From contig NZ_BOQP01000043.1 of the NCBI RefSeq assembly GCF_018332715.1, positions 124,001 through 188,000 on the forward strand: a stretch of DNA of 64,000 bases. The letters are read 5' to 3'. The stretch comes from Winogradskya consettensis (GTDB taxonomy: Bacteria > Actinomycetota > Actinomycetes > Mycobacteriales > Micromonosporaceae). Shown here piece by piece: positions 49,448 to 57,460 of this stretch. Each line of letters opens with the position of its first letter. Within the stretch, counting starts at the first letter, position 1. The translations under genes and the position numbers were made by a program. Under the pieces are notes generated by a model, which saw only the letters and a program-made list of their open reading frames with translations, did not search any database and was not told the origin of the DNA.

Positions 49448-49565
49448 GCGCGGTTCCTCCGTGTCAATTCTGTCCCGGGTTTCAAGTCTGTCCGCCCCGG
49501 CGGCACTGCGCCACCGCGCTGCTGTGGGACATCTCAGCAACGGGAGGTATGTCACACTGCGCCCC

Positions 49566-50144
49566 GTGACTGTCGACACCCTTCAGACCCAGCAGCAACT
49601 CATCGTGCGCCAGCGTGTGCGCCTGATGGTCAACCAATATGAGGTCCACGCCGTCGCTCCGGACGGTTCGGAGGCCGGCATCCTGGCCTTCGCCCAGCAG
49701 AAGCGGATGGCCTTCAAGGAGCAGGTCACCCTCTACACCGACGACAAGAAGACCACTCCCGTCCTGGGCTTCAAGGCACGCCAGGTCATGGATCTGGGTG
49801 CGACCTACGACGTCACCGACGCCGCGGGGACACCTATCGGTCTGTTCCGCAAGAACTTCAAGGAATCGCTGCTGCGCTCCACGTGGCACCTGGAGCAGCC
49901 CGGGCATGGCGAGATGGTCGGCCGGGAGACGAACCTCACGGTCGCGATCCTGCGCCGTTTTGTCGACTCGCTGTCGTGGCTGCCGTACCACTTCGACTTC
50001 CTGCTGGGTGACCGCCCGGCGTTCAGCGTGGTCAAGAAGTGGGGCCTGCGCGACCGTTACGTCGTGACCATCCACGACCCCGCGCTGGACCGCCGGCTGG
50101 TCGCCGCGATGGCCGTCGCCCTGGACGCTCTCCAGTCTCGATGA
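49566..50144 (+). CDS. LURP-one/scramblase-like protein
   Basis: 192 residues with the tubby-like beta-barrel pattern of LURP-one-related and phospholipid-scramblase-like proteins: QLIVRQRVRLMVNQYEV, LAFAQQKRMAFKEQVTLYTD (20 residues) and PVLGFKARQVMDLGATYDV, then DFLLGDRPAFSV and VTIHDPALDRRLVAAMAVA. The function in bacteria is unknown. GTG at 49566 gives the family N-terminus. It is divergent from the metallo-beta-lactamase-fold gene. Confidence 0.78.
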   Translation: MTVDTLQTQQQLIVRQRVRLMVNQYEVHAVAPDGSEAGILAFAQQKRMAFKEQVTLYTDDKKTTPVLGFKARQVMDLGATYDVTDAAGTPIGLFRKNFKESLLRSTWHLEQPGHGEMVGRETNLTVAILRRFVDSLSWLPYHFDFLLGDRPAFSVVKKWGLRDRYVVTIHDPALDRRLVAAMAVALDALQSR

Positions 50145-50178
50145 CCTCCCGCTGAGTTCATGTAATAGCGTCGGGCGC

Positions 50179-51663
50179 ATGGATGATCCGCGCGCCCGGC
50201 GCCTCTTCGGTGATGGTCTCGTCGCCCCCGGCGACCTCGCCACCAGCCCGTTCCGCGTCGACCGGGACCGGATCGTGAGCTCGCCGTTCTTCGCCCGGCT
50301 CGGCGGGGTCACCCAGGTGATCAGCCCCGGCGGCGCCGGACTGCTGGTGCACAACCGCCTCACCCACAGTCTCAAGGTCGCGTCGGTCGCGCGGGCGATC
50401 GCGGAAAACCTGCTGCGCCGGTACGCCGACGAGCTCGAAAAGCTCGGCGGCTGCGACCCGGACGTCGTGGAGGCCGCCGCGCTCGCGCACGACCTGGGCC
50501 ACCCGCCGTTCGGCCATCTCGGCGAGCGGGTGCTGGACAACCTGGCCCGCCAGCGGCTGCGGCTGCGCGACGGGTTCGAGGGCAACGCCCAGTCGTATCG
50601 CATCGTGACCAGCACGGAGATCCGCGGCCAGGCCACCATCGGGCTCAATCTCACTGCCGCCACCCGCGCCGCGATCCTCAAATACCCCTGGACCAGGCGT
50701 ACGCACCCCGCGCCGCACCCGCGCCTCATGGACCCGCCGCCGCGGGGAGCCGCCGCGCCGGCCGACGATCCGGACGGCGGTTCGCTGAAGTTCGGCGCGT
50801 ACACGACCGAGGTCGGCGACATGGTCGAGGCCCGGCTCCCGTTCGGCGGCAGGGTCGCGGACTGGCAGCAGACCCCCGAGGCCTCGGTGATGGACACGGC
50901 CGACGACATCGCGTACGCGATCCACGACCTCGAGGACGTGCACCGGGTCGGCGTCCTGCAGCAGGGCGCGGTCGCCGCCGAGCTGATGGCCTGGCAGCGC
51001 ACCTCCTACTCGGGCCTCGCCGACGAGGACCTCGACCAGCGCCGCTCCGGCACGGCGATCGAGATGCTCCGCCGCCAGCTGCACCGCAAGGACGGGTGGG
51101 TGGCCGATGACGATGCCTTCGCGGCGGCAATCGAGCAGGTACGAGCTGAGCTCGTCGACGGTCTCCTCAGCGCACCCTTCGACGGCTCGTTCGAGGCGGA
51201 ATCCCAGGTCGCGGCGTTCTCGGCGACGTGGACGAAGCGGCTGGTCGACTCGATCGAGGTGACCGGGACGCCGGCGGTGCGCTCGGGTCACGTGCTGCTC
51301 GCCCCGGCGCAGTGGCACGAGGTGCAGGTGCTCAAGTTCGTGCAGAACCGCTTCGTGCTGGCCCGCCCCGACCTGGCGCTGCACCAGCGTGGTCAGGCGC
51401 GGCTGCTCGCGTCGCTGGTTGAGGCGTTGCTGGCGTGGCTCGCCGACCCTGACGAGGTCGAGCGGCTCCCACGGCGCATCCGGGACCTCGTGGAGCTGGC
51501 CGAGGACGAGCTGCCCGAGGGGACACCGGACCGGATCTCGCGGGCTCGCGGGCGAGCGGTGATCGATTACGTGGCAGCGCTGACGGACAGCCAGGCGGTG
51601 GCGTTGATGGAGGCGCTCTCCGGGCGTACCCGTCAGCTCTGGACCGATGCTTTTGTGCTCTGA
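50179..51663 (+). CDS. dGTPase-like HD-domain phosphohydrolase
   Basis: 494 residues of the deoxynucleotide triphosphohydrolase family (Dgt). The metal ligands are His in NRLTHSLKVASVAR and His-Asp in AALAHDLGHPPFGHLGE, with a late Asp in SVMDTADDIAYAIHDLED. It hydrolyses dNTPs, typically dGTP, to nucleoside and triphosphate and so trims dNTP pools. Some relatives starve phages of dNTPs. The neighbours give no defence context. Confidence 0.92.
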   Translation: MDDPRARRLFGDGLVAPGDLATSPFRVDRDRIVSSPFFARLGGVTQVISPGGAGLLVHNRLTHSLKVASVARAIAENLLRRYADELEKLGGCDPDVVEAAALAHDLGHPPFGHLGERVLDNLARQRLRLRDGFEGNAQSYRIVTSTEIRGQATIGLNLTAATRAAILKYPWTRRTHPAPHPRLMDPPPRGAAAPADDPDGGSLKFGAYTTEVGDMVEARLPFGGRVADWQQTPEASVMDTADDIAYAIHDLEDVHRVGVLQQGAVAAELMAWQRTSYSGLADEDLDQRRSGTAIEMLRRQLHRKDGWVADDDAFAAAIEQVRAELVDGLLSAPFDGSFEAESQVAAFSATWTKRLVDSIEVTGTPAVRSGHVLLAPAQWHEVQVLKFVQNRFVLARPDLALHQRGQARLLASLVEALLAWLADPDEVERLPRRIRDLVELAEDELPEGTPDRISRARGRAVIDYVAALTDSQAVALMEALSGRTRQLWTDAFVL

Positions 51664-51676
51664 GCGGATGTGGTGG

Positions 51677-51692
51677 TGCAACGCCTGCAACG
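51677..51692. promoter_or_regulatory. Direct repeat upstream of the RHH-like gene
   Basis: TGCAACG occurs twice (51677-51683 and 51686-51692) 42 bp before the next start codon, followed by GTAAGCATGTAATC. The spacing of 9 bp suits a dimeric ribbon-helix-helix protein, possibly the product of the next gene. Confidence 0.35.
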
Positions 51693-51733
51693 GTGTAAGC
51701 ATGTAATCAGCTACAGCACCGGGAGGTACAACC

Positions 51734-52279
51734 ATGCGTTTCCGCCCACCGTCCGGAACCCGGACCGAACCGCCACCCGCCGATGACGCCGCCGCCTGGA
51801 TCACCGGCGCCGCCCCCGACGGGTGGTTCACCGAGCCCGCCGAGGTCATCGTCGACCGCGACGAGATCCTGATCTGGGGCCGCGTGCCCACCCCCGAGCT
51901 CGGCGCCGACGCCACCGACGCCGACAAGGCGGCCGCCCAGGCCGGCCGGATCCACCAGTTCCGCGAGGACACCCGCGAGGACCGGATCAAGGTCGCGCTC
52001 CAGGTCGAGCACCGCTACCAGCGCAAGGTGAGCTGGGGTGTGCGCTGCGGCGACAGCCAGGAGCTCTTCACGCACCTGTCGGCGCCGGTGATGACCCGCC
52101 TGCGCCAGCCGGAGCGGCAGGTGCTCGACACGCTGGTCGACGCCGGGGTGGCCCGCAGCCGCTCCGAGGCCCTGGCCTGGTGTGTCCGCCTCGTCGGCGA
52201 GCACACCGACGAGTGGCTCACGGAGCTGCGGGACGCCATGACCAAGGTCGAGGATCTGCGCCGAAAGGGTCCTCAGTAG
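51734..52279 (+). CDS. Protein with ribbon-helix-helix-like C-terminus, unknown function
   Basis: 181 residues. The N-terminal half has EVIVDRDEILIWGRVPTPEL, and KVSWGVRCGDSQELF is conserved-looking. The C-terminus, VLDTLVDAGVARSRSEALAWCVRLV, has the shape of a ribbon-helix-helix dimerisation motif (given as VLDTLVDAGVARSRSEALA and WCVRLV). It could be DNA-binding and self-regulating. GGGAGG lies 6 bp before ATG. The HipA-like gene follows after 10 bp. Confidence 0.7.
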   Translation: MRFRPPSGTRTEPPPADDAAAWITGAAPDGWFTEPAEVIVDRDEILIWGRVPTPELGADATDADKAAAQAGRIHQFREDTREDRIKVALQVEHRYQRKVSWGVRCGDSQELFTHLSAPVMTRLRQPERQVLDTLVDAGVARSRSEALAWCVRLVGEHTDEWLTELRDAMTKVEDLRRKGPQ

Positions 52280-52289
52280 GGTTGTCCCC

Positions 52290-53036
52290 GTGCTACCCGA
52301 TGTCGTTGCCACCCGCTATGTCACGCCCCTGCGCGAGGGCGGGTCGCTGCCCGGCATCGTCGAAGCGGAGAACCTCGGCACCTACGTCGTGAAGTTCCGC
52401 GGCGCGGGCCAGGGCCCCAAAGCCCTGGTCGCCGAGGTCATCTCCGGGGAGCTGGCCCGCCGTCTCGGCCTGCCCGTCCCCGAGCTCGTCGTCGTCGAGC
52501 TCGACCCGGTCGTCGCCCGGGCCGAGCCCGACGAGGAGGTCCAGGAGCTGATCAAGGCCAGCGCCGGCGCCAACCTCGGCATGGACTACCTGCCGGGCTC
52601 CCTCGGGTACGACCCGGTCGCGCACCCGGTCGACGCCGAGCTGGCCTCCCGGGTGCTGGTCTTCGACGCCTTCGTCGAGAACGTCGACCGTAGCTGGCGA
52701 AACCCTAACCTGCTCATCTGGCACGGCGACCTCTGGCTCATCGACCACGGCGCCACGCTGTACTTCCACCACAACTGGCCCCGCGCCGCGGCTGTCGTCC
52801 ACCGGCCCTACAAGTGGGACGACCATGTGCTCAAGCCGTACGCGACGGCCCTGCCCTCAGCTCGTGATTTTGTCGTCCCGCAGCTGACCGGGGAAGTGCT
52901 CGACGACGTGCTCGCCCTGGTGCCTGACGAGTGGCTGGCCGAGTTCGACTTCGACTCCCCGTCCGCGGCCCGTTCGGCCTACCGGGAACACCTTCTCGCC
53001 CGCGCCGCCGCCCCCGACGCCTGGGTGCCCGCGTGA
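52290..53036 (+). CDS. HipA-like kinase-fold protein
   Basis: 248 residues. The fold resembles HipA-family Ser/Thr kinases without the HipA N-subdomain: TYVVKFRGAG supplies the ATP-binding Lys, LVFDAFVENVDRSWRNPNLL the catalytic loop (Asp and Asn), and LWLIDHGATLYF the Asp of the metal motif. This two-gene arrangement with DUF3037 is common in actinobacteria. No HipB-like antitoxin is present, so a classical toxin-antitoxin role is not supported. GTG start; its stop overlaps the DUF3037 start. Confidence 0.8.
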   Translation: MLPDVVATRYVTPLREGGSLPGIVEAENLGTYVVKFRGAGQGPKALVAEVISGELARRLGLPVPELVVVELDPVVARAEPDEEVQELIKASAGANLGMDYLPGSLGYDPVAHPVDAELASRVLVFDAFVENVDRSWRNPNLLIWHGDLWLIDHGATLYFHHNWPRAAAVVHRPYKWDDHVLKPYATALPSARDFVVPQLTGEVLDDVLALVPDEWLAEFDFDSPSAARSAYREHLLARAAAPDAWVPA

Positions 53037-53410
53037 AGGCCCCCTACGAGTACGCGATCATCCGCGCCGTCCCCCGCGTCGAGCGCGGCGAACTGATCAA
53101 CGTCGGCGTCGTCCTCTACAGCCACCGCCTCGACTTCCTCGCCGCCCGCACCCACCTGCACGAGCCCCGCCTGCTCGCCCTCGACCCCAACGCCGACCTG
53201 GACAGCATCCGGGCAGCGCTCAACTCCTGGGAGATCACCTGCGCGGGCGGCACCGACAGCGGCGCAGCCCGCCAGATGAAACAGGGCGAACGCTTCCGCT
53301 GGATGGTCGCCCCCCGCAGCACCATCCTGCAGGCCGGCCCGGTCCACATGGGCCTCGCCGAAAACCCCGCCGCGGAGCTCGACCGCCTGGTCGAGCTCCT
53401 CGTCCGCTAA
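53033..53410 (+). CDS. DUF3037 family protein
   Basis: 125 residues, the usual size. YEYAIIRAVPRVERGELINVGV (given as YEYAIIRAVPRVERG and ELINVGV) is the family signature, and RFRWMVAPRSTILQ, VHMGL and LDRLVELLV follow. The function is unknown. It overlaps the HipA-like gene by 4 bp (GTGA), so the products are probably made in fixed ratio and may interact. Confidence 0.85.
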   Translation: MKAPYEYAIIRAVPRVERGELINVGVVLYSHRLDFLAARTHLHEPRLLALDPNADLDSIRAALNSWEITCAGGTDSGAARQMKQGERFRWMVAPRSTILQAGPVHMGLAENPAAELDRLVELLVR

Positions 53411-53412
53411 CC

Positions 53413-53480
53413 GCGCCTCCCCCGCGAGCGCGCCTCCCCCACGAGCGCGCCTCCCCCACGAGCGCGCCTCCCCCACGAGC
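53413..53480. repeat. Four 17-bp tandem repeats and a degenerate tail
   Basis: The unit GCGCCTCCCCCACGAGC is repeated exactly every 17 bp at 53413, 53430, 53447 and 53464, with one variant base in the first. Diverged GCGCCTCC units continue to about 53575. The array lies 3 bp beyond the DUF3037 stop in an otherwise gene-free gap (53411-53806), whose right part holds nothing I recognise. Confidence 0.85.
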
Positions 53481-53806
53481 GCGCCTCCAGCGGGTGCGGC
53501 TCTCCGCAGGCGCCTCCCGCAATCGCGCTTCCACTGGCGCGCCTCCCGCGAGTGGGGTCCTCCGCAAGGCGCGCTTGCGCGACCGCAGCAACTCACTTTG
53601 GGCAGCCGCGTAGCGACGCGGTGTGAGGCCAGAAAGCCTTATATGTCTTGGGCGGAGACGTAAAAATGCGCGTTTGACAGGAGTCACCGCACAAAGCTGC
53701 GCGGCGCTGGCGGGCAGCGCAATATTCAATACCGCGCGGGGAGGCCACTCGTGGCAGCCTCACCCTGCGCCTCGTCCGCGATCACGCCCCGCTGTGGAAC
53801 GCGCCC

Positions 53807-54910
53807 TCAGTACAGCTCTTTCAACATCCCGTTCTCGTACGCCTTGATCTCGTCGAAGCGGCCGTCGCGCACCTTGTTGGACCACTCGGGGTCGGCGATC
53901 AGTGAACGCCCGATGGCGACCAGGTCGAACTCGTCGCGCTCGAGCCGCTCCAGCAGCGGCTGGATCTCGGTGCGGGAGGGCTGGCCATGGCCGGCGAGCG
54001 AGTCGGTGAAAACGACGTCGAGGCCGACCGAGCCGACCGTGATCACGGGGTGGCCGGTGAGCTTCTTGATCCAGCCGGCGAGGTTGAGCTCCGAGCCCTC
54101 GAACTCGGGCTGCCAGAACCGGCGCTGCGAGGCGTGGAACGCGTCAGCGCCCGCCTCGATCAACGGGGTGAGCACCCGCTCGAGCGTCTCCGGGTCCTCG
54201 GCGAGCTGGGCGTCGTAGGCCCCGCTCTTCCACTGCGACATCCGGAAGACGATCGGGAAGTCCGGCCCGACGGCTGCCCGCACGGCGGCGGTCACCTCGG
54301 CCGCGAACTTGGCCCGCGAGACGGGGTCGCCGCCGTACTCGTCCGTGCGGCGGTTGGTGCGCTCCCACAGGAACTGGTCGATCAGGTAGCCGTGCGCGCC
54401 GTGCAGCTCGACGCCGTCGAAGCCGGCCGCCCGTGCAGCCTTGGCCGCGCCGGCGAAGGCGCCGATGATGTCGTCGACGTCGGAGAGGCTGAGCACGGCA
54501 TCGGGCCCGGGCAGCTCGGCGCCGTCCAGGTCGAGCCCCGACGGACCGGTCACCGGCGCCTCCGGGACGGGCCCGCGACCCGCCTTGCGCGTGGCGCCGA
54601 CGTGCCAGAGCTGCGGCATGATGCGACCACCCGCGGCGTGCACCCCGTCGACCACCCGCTTCCACCCGGCCAGTGCGTCCTCGCCGTAGAAACGCGGCAC
54701 TCTCGTGCTGGTGCCGGCCGACGGGTGCTCGACGTAGGTGCCCTCGGTGACGATCAGCCCGACCCCACCCGCGGCCCGCCGGGTGTAGTAGTCGACGACG
54801 TCCTGACCGGGCACCCCGCCCGGCGAGAACTGCCGCGTCATCGGAGCCATGACGATCCGGTTGGCGAGGGCCAGGCCGGCCAGGTCATACGGGCGGAAGA
54901 GCGGGTTCAC
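53807..54910 (-). CDS. Old Yellow Enzyme-family NADH:flavin oxidoreductase
   Basis: 367 residues, FMN-dependent. IVMAPMTRQFSPGGVP is the first signature, QLWHVG follows, GVELHGAHGYLIDQFL carries the His pair that binds the substrate carbonyl, TNRRTDEYGG follows, and VAIGRSLIADPEW is near the end. It reduces activated alkenes, nitro compounds or nitrate esters. It is divergent from a tetR gene across a palindrome, so it is probably induced by a toxic electrophile. Confidence 0.92.
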   Translation of the reverse strand: MNPLFRPYDLAGLALANRIVMAPMTRQFSPGGVPGQDVVDYYTRRAAGGVGLIVTEGTYVEHPSAGTSTRVPRFYGEDALAGWKRVVDGVHAAGGRIMPQLWHVGATRKAGRGPVPEAPVTGPSGLDLDGAELPGPDAVLSLSDVDDIIGAFAGAAKAARAAGFDGVELHGAHGYLIDQFLWERTNRRTDEYGGDPVSRAKFAAEVTAAVRAAVGPDFPIVFRMSQWKSGAYDAQLAEDPETLERVLTPLIEAGADAFHASQRRFWQPEFEGSELNLAGWIKKLTGHPVITVGSVGLDVVFTDSLAGHGQPSRTEIQPLLERLERDEFDLVAIGRSLIADPEWSNKVRDGRFDEIKAYENGMLKELY

Positions 54911-54939
54911 GGGCGATCCCTTTCACGGCATAACGGAAG

Positions 54940-54955
54940 CGGAGCACGTGCTCCG
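54940..54955. promoter_or_regulatory. Perfect 16-bp palindrome, probable TetR operator
   Basis: CGGAGCACGTGCTCCG is a perfect palindrome 30 bp upstream of the Old Yellow Enzyme start and in front of the divergent tetR. A half-site-like AGCACG recurs at 54965. It is the natural operator for the adjacent regulator. Confidence 0.7.
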
Positions 54956-55051
54956 AAAAAACGTAGCACGCACCCGGCCCGCCGGATATGTGGCGATAGA
55001 CTCGCCCCCATGACCGCCCAGGCCGACGCACCCACCTCGGCCTCACCGCGG

Positions 55052-55184
55052 CCCGCCGATGCCCCTGCCGAGGTCTCGACGCGACCCGCCGATGCCCCTG
55101 CCGAGGTCTCGACGCGACCCGCCGGCGCCCCGGCCGAGGTCTCGACGCGACCTGCCGATGCCCCGGGGGGAGGCCTCGATGCGG
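55052..55184. repeat. Four 33-bp tandem repeats, the last with a one-base insertion
   Basis: Units start at 55052, 55085, 55118 and 55151. The first three are 33 bp and nearly identical (encoding RPADAPAEVST-type 11-residue units in the frame of the ATG at 55010). The fourth is 34 bp because of a G6 run at 55165-55170, and this shifts the frame. A partial fifth unit follows inside the tetR gene. Confidence 0.85.
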
Positions 55185-55799
55185 CCCGTCGATGCCCCGA
55201 GCGGGGTTTCGCCGCGAGGTGAGGTGCGGCCGTTGCGGCGGGATGCGGTTCGCAACCGGGCGGCGATCGTCGAGGCGGCCCGGGGTGCGCTCGACGAGCA
55301 CGGGGGCACGGTCGACGTCCGCGAGATCGCCCGCCGGGCCGGAGTGGGCATGGGCACGCTCTACCGCCACTTCCCGGCGAAGGAAGACCTGATCGCCGAG
55401 GTGCTGCACGAGCAGTTCACCATCTGGTCAGCCACGATCCGCACCGCCGCGGCCACCGCCGACCCGTGGACAGCGCTCACCGACTTCTTCGACCAGGCCC
55501 TCCGTGGCTGCGCGAAACAGCACGCCATCATGGATTCCGTCGCCGCCGGCTGGTCGCGCCCATCGGCCGAGGCGGTGGTGCTCGGCGAAATCATCGACGA
55601 ACTCCTCGCCCGCGCCGCCGGCCTGCTGCGCCCCGGCGTCACCCGCGACGACCTGCTCCTGATGCTCCAATCCCTCAGCTGCGCCGTCCGCGTCACCCAG
55701 CAGAGCGGCCGCCCCCGCGATCGCACCGCCTGGAACCGCCTGGTCCGCATCTCCCTGGACGGCCTCCGCGCCACCCACTCCGACCCCCTGCCGCAGTAG
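55179..55799 (+). CDS. TetR-family repressor downstream of a frameshifted repeat leader
   Basis: 206 residues from ATG 55179. The TetR helix-turn-helix is REIARRAGVGMGTLYRHFPAKEDLI (REIARRAGVGMG then TLYRHFPAKEDLI), and the helical ligand domain follows. The start has GGGGAGG 5 bp upstream, formed by the G run of the last 33-bp repeat. Another plausible start, ATG 55010, opens a repeat-encoded leader that runs out of frame with tetR. Without one inserted base the two would be one longer protein. It probably controls the divergent Old Yellow Enzyme gene. Confidence 0.8.
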   Translation: MRPVDAPSGVSPRGEVRPLRRDAVRNRAAIVEAARGALDEHGGTVDVREIARRAGVGMGTLYRHFPAKEDLIAEVLHEQFTIWSATIRTAAATADPWTALTDFFDQALRGCAKQHAIMDSVAAGWSRPSAEAVVLGEIIDELLARAAGLLRPGVTRDDLLLMLQSLSCAVRVTQQSGRPRDRTAWNRLVRISLDGLRATHSDPLPQ

Positions 55800-55931
55800 C
55801 ACAGGAATCCGGCCGGCGTTGTCCCGAACCCTGCCTGAGCTGGGAAATCAGCGTTGGCGGGCAGCGGGAATAGTCGGCCAGGGCCAATCGGTAAGGTTTG
55901 TTCACTGTAACGATTGCCATGCGCCCGGTGA

Positions 55932-55948
55932 CTGTTGATCATCAACAG
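55932..55948. promoter_or_regulatory. 17-bp palindrome before the secreted-protein gene
   Basis: CTGTTGAT-C-ATCAACAG is a perfect 8-bp inverted repeat around one base, 49 bp before the next start codon. It could be an operator or a leader hairpin. Confidence 0.45.
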
Positions 55949-55996
55949 CGATCACGGGGCTTTCCTGCCTCTCATGACAGGACTGGAGCACTACAC

Positions 55997-56602
55997 ATGC
56001 AGCTCAACCACCGCCGCAGCGCCTTCGGGCTCGCGGCCGTCTTCCTCTCGGTTGCCGGCAGCGCCATCGCGGCCGCTCCCGCCCAGGCTTCCGACCTCTC
56101 CCCGCAGGCTGTTGTCATCTGCGAGCCGAACACCACGGACCTCAAAATCACGAGCAAGTCGTCGACCCGGACGATCACGCACGCCCAGTACTTCTCGATT
56201 CCCGCCGGCGGTTCCGGCTCGCAGACCAAGTCCGTCAGCAAGGTGGCCACCATCAAGGCGTCGGTCAGCTACAGCTCGACCACGACGGTCAGCGCGAACG
56301 CCGTGATGGGTGAGTTCAGCGAGGCGGTCGGCGTCGAGCTGGCCCTCTCCGGTGAGGCCACCAAGAGCAGCACCGAGTCGGTCACGGTGACCGTCAGTGC
56401 CGGCAAGTACGCGTTCTTCCACGGCGAGAAGAAGTTCAACGGCGGCTGGACCGGCAACAAGTGCAACAGCAACGGCACGGTCATCACGCCCGTCAAGGGA
56501 ACCGCGATCTCGTTCGCCGTCCCCGCCGAGGGCGCTGCCTCCTGCTCGACGACCTACGCTTCGAGCACGTTCGAGTACAAGGCAAAGGCCATCGCTTGTT
56601 AA
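55997..56602 (+). CDS. Secreted protein of unknown function
   Basis: 201 residues. It has a signal peptide (LNHRRSAFGLAAVFLSVAG, then AAAPAQASD as cleavage region). The mature part is rich in Ser, Thr and Lys in alternating beta-strand-like pattern (VSYSSTTTVSANAVMGEF, SSTESVTVTVSAGKYAFF) with four Cys (ICEP, NKCNS, SCST, terminal AC) that could form two disulfides. The look is of a small extracellular beta protein. GGAG is 9 bp before ATG. No family is recognised. Confidence 0.78.
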   Translation: MQLNHRRSAFGLAAVFLSVAGSAIAAAPAQASDLSPQAVVICEPNTTDLKITSKSSTRTITHAQYFSIPAGGSGSQTKSVSKVATIKASVSYSSTTTVSANAVMGEFSEAVGVELALSGEATKSSTESVTVTVSAGKYAFFHGEKKFNGGWTGNKCNSNGTVITPVKGTAISFAVPAEGAASCSTTYASSTFEYKAKAIAC

Positions 56603-57327
56603 AGGACACTCTCGCCCGCGGGCTGCTGGTCGCCGGGCTGCTGACAGGTTTGACGGCCTGCACCAGCGACTCGGATCCGATCGCGGACAAGCCGACGGCG
56701 GCATCGTCAGCTTCGACGGGAGGATCGGCGGCCGGCGGCAAGGCCACCTGCCGCACTGATCTCGACGAGCCGAAAACGGGGCTGTTGACGGTCGAGCAGA
56801 TCTGGCCGACCACCACCAGCATCGTCAACGGCTACGCCGCCGCGTCCTACGACGCCGCCGCCTGCGCGGCGCTGGGCCCGCCGCTGACCACCCCGCAGCC
56901 GGTCGACTGCACCGGCTCGTTCCCCTGGATCTCCGCCAAACCGGAGCAGTCCGACGCCATCTTCGGTACGACGGGCGTCGAGCGCTCCTACACGGCCACG
57001 GTCCGCGGTTCGGACGCCAAACCGGCCGGCCAGGTCGTCACCCCCCTGGAGGTCCGCGAACTCGCGCTGACCCTCGAGGGCAACAACCAGGCGGCCAAGC
57101 ACCCGGTCGTCCAGGCCGCCGCCCAATGCGCCAAGCCGGTGCGGGGCCTTCCGTTCACGGCCTACCGCACCGAGATCGACAGCCAGGACATCAACACCCC
57201 CATCACGGCATTCCTGGCCGTCACGAGCGACAAGCTCATCTGGCTGGAATTCGACGAGCAGGGCTGGACGGAATCCGCCTACACGCGGGTCCTCGAACTG
57301 GCCGTCGCCGACGCCGCCAAACTGTAG
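56596..57327 (+). CDS. Lipoprotein of unknown function with TTG start
   Basis: 243 residues. The signal sequence ends in a lipobox LTAC (Cys about 22), followed by a Ser/Thr/Gly-rich linker. The mature domain has WPTTTSIVNGYAAASY, CTGSFPWIS and QCAKPVRGLPFTAY, with Cys spaced for two disulfides. No other start gives the signal peptide, so TTG at 56596 is inferred. It overlaps the previous gene by 7 bp, which implies coupling. The second codon is TTA, the rare leucine codon read by the bldA tRNA. Confidence 0.68.
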   Translation: MLKDTLARGLLVAGLLTGLTACTSDSDPIADKPTAASSASTGGSAAGGKATCRTDLDEPKTGLLTVEQIWPTTTSIVNGYAAASYDAAACAALGPPLTTPQPVDCTGSFPWISAKPEQSDAIFGTTGVERSYTATVRGSDAKPAGQVVTPLEVRELALTLEGNNQAAKHPVVQAAAQCAKPVRGLPFTAYRTEIDSQDINTPITAFLAVTSDKLIWLEFDEQGWTESAYTRVLELAVADAAKL

Positions 57328-57460
57328 AAAGGCGCCGCCCGTCACCGCACGCAGGTGGCGGGCGGCCCGCCGGCCCACCCTGCCGGCGAAAGACGCCGGC
57401 GGTCGAGGAAGGCCAGGCCAGCAAAGCCGGGCGAGAAGAGCCGGGCCAGCAAAGCCACCA

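Noticed and set aside
50179-51663. A phage-defence dGTPase
   Set aside because: The protein is a standard HD dGTPase-like enzyme with no defence partner or mobile context, so a housekeeping role is more likely.
52290-53410. A HipBA toxin-antitoxin system
   Set aside because: The kinase-like protein lacks the HipA N-subdomain, and there is no Xre-type HipB. The partner is DUF3037.
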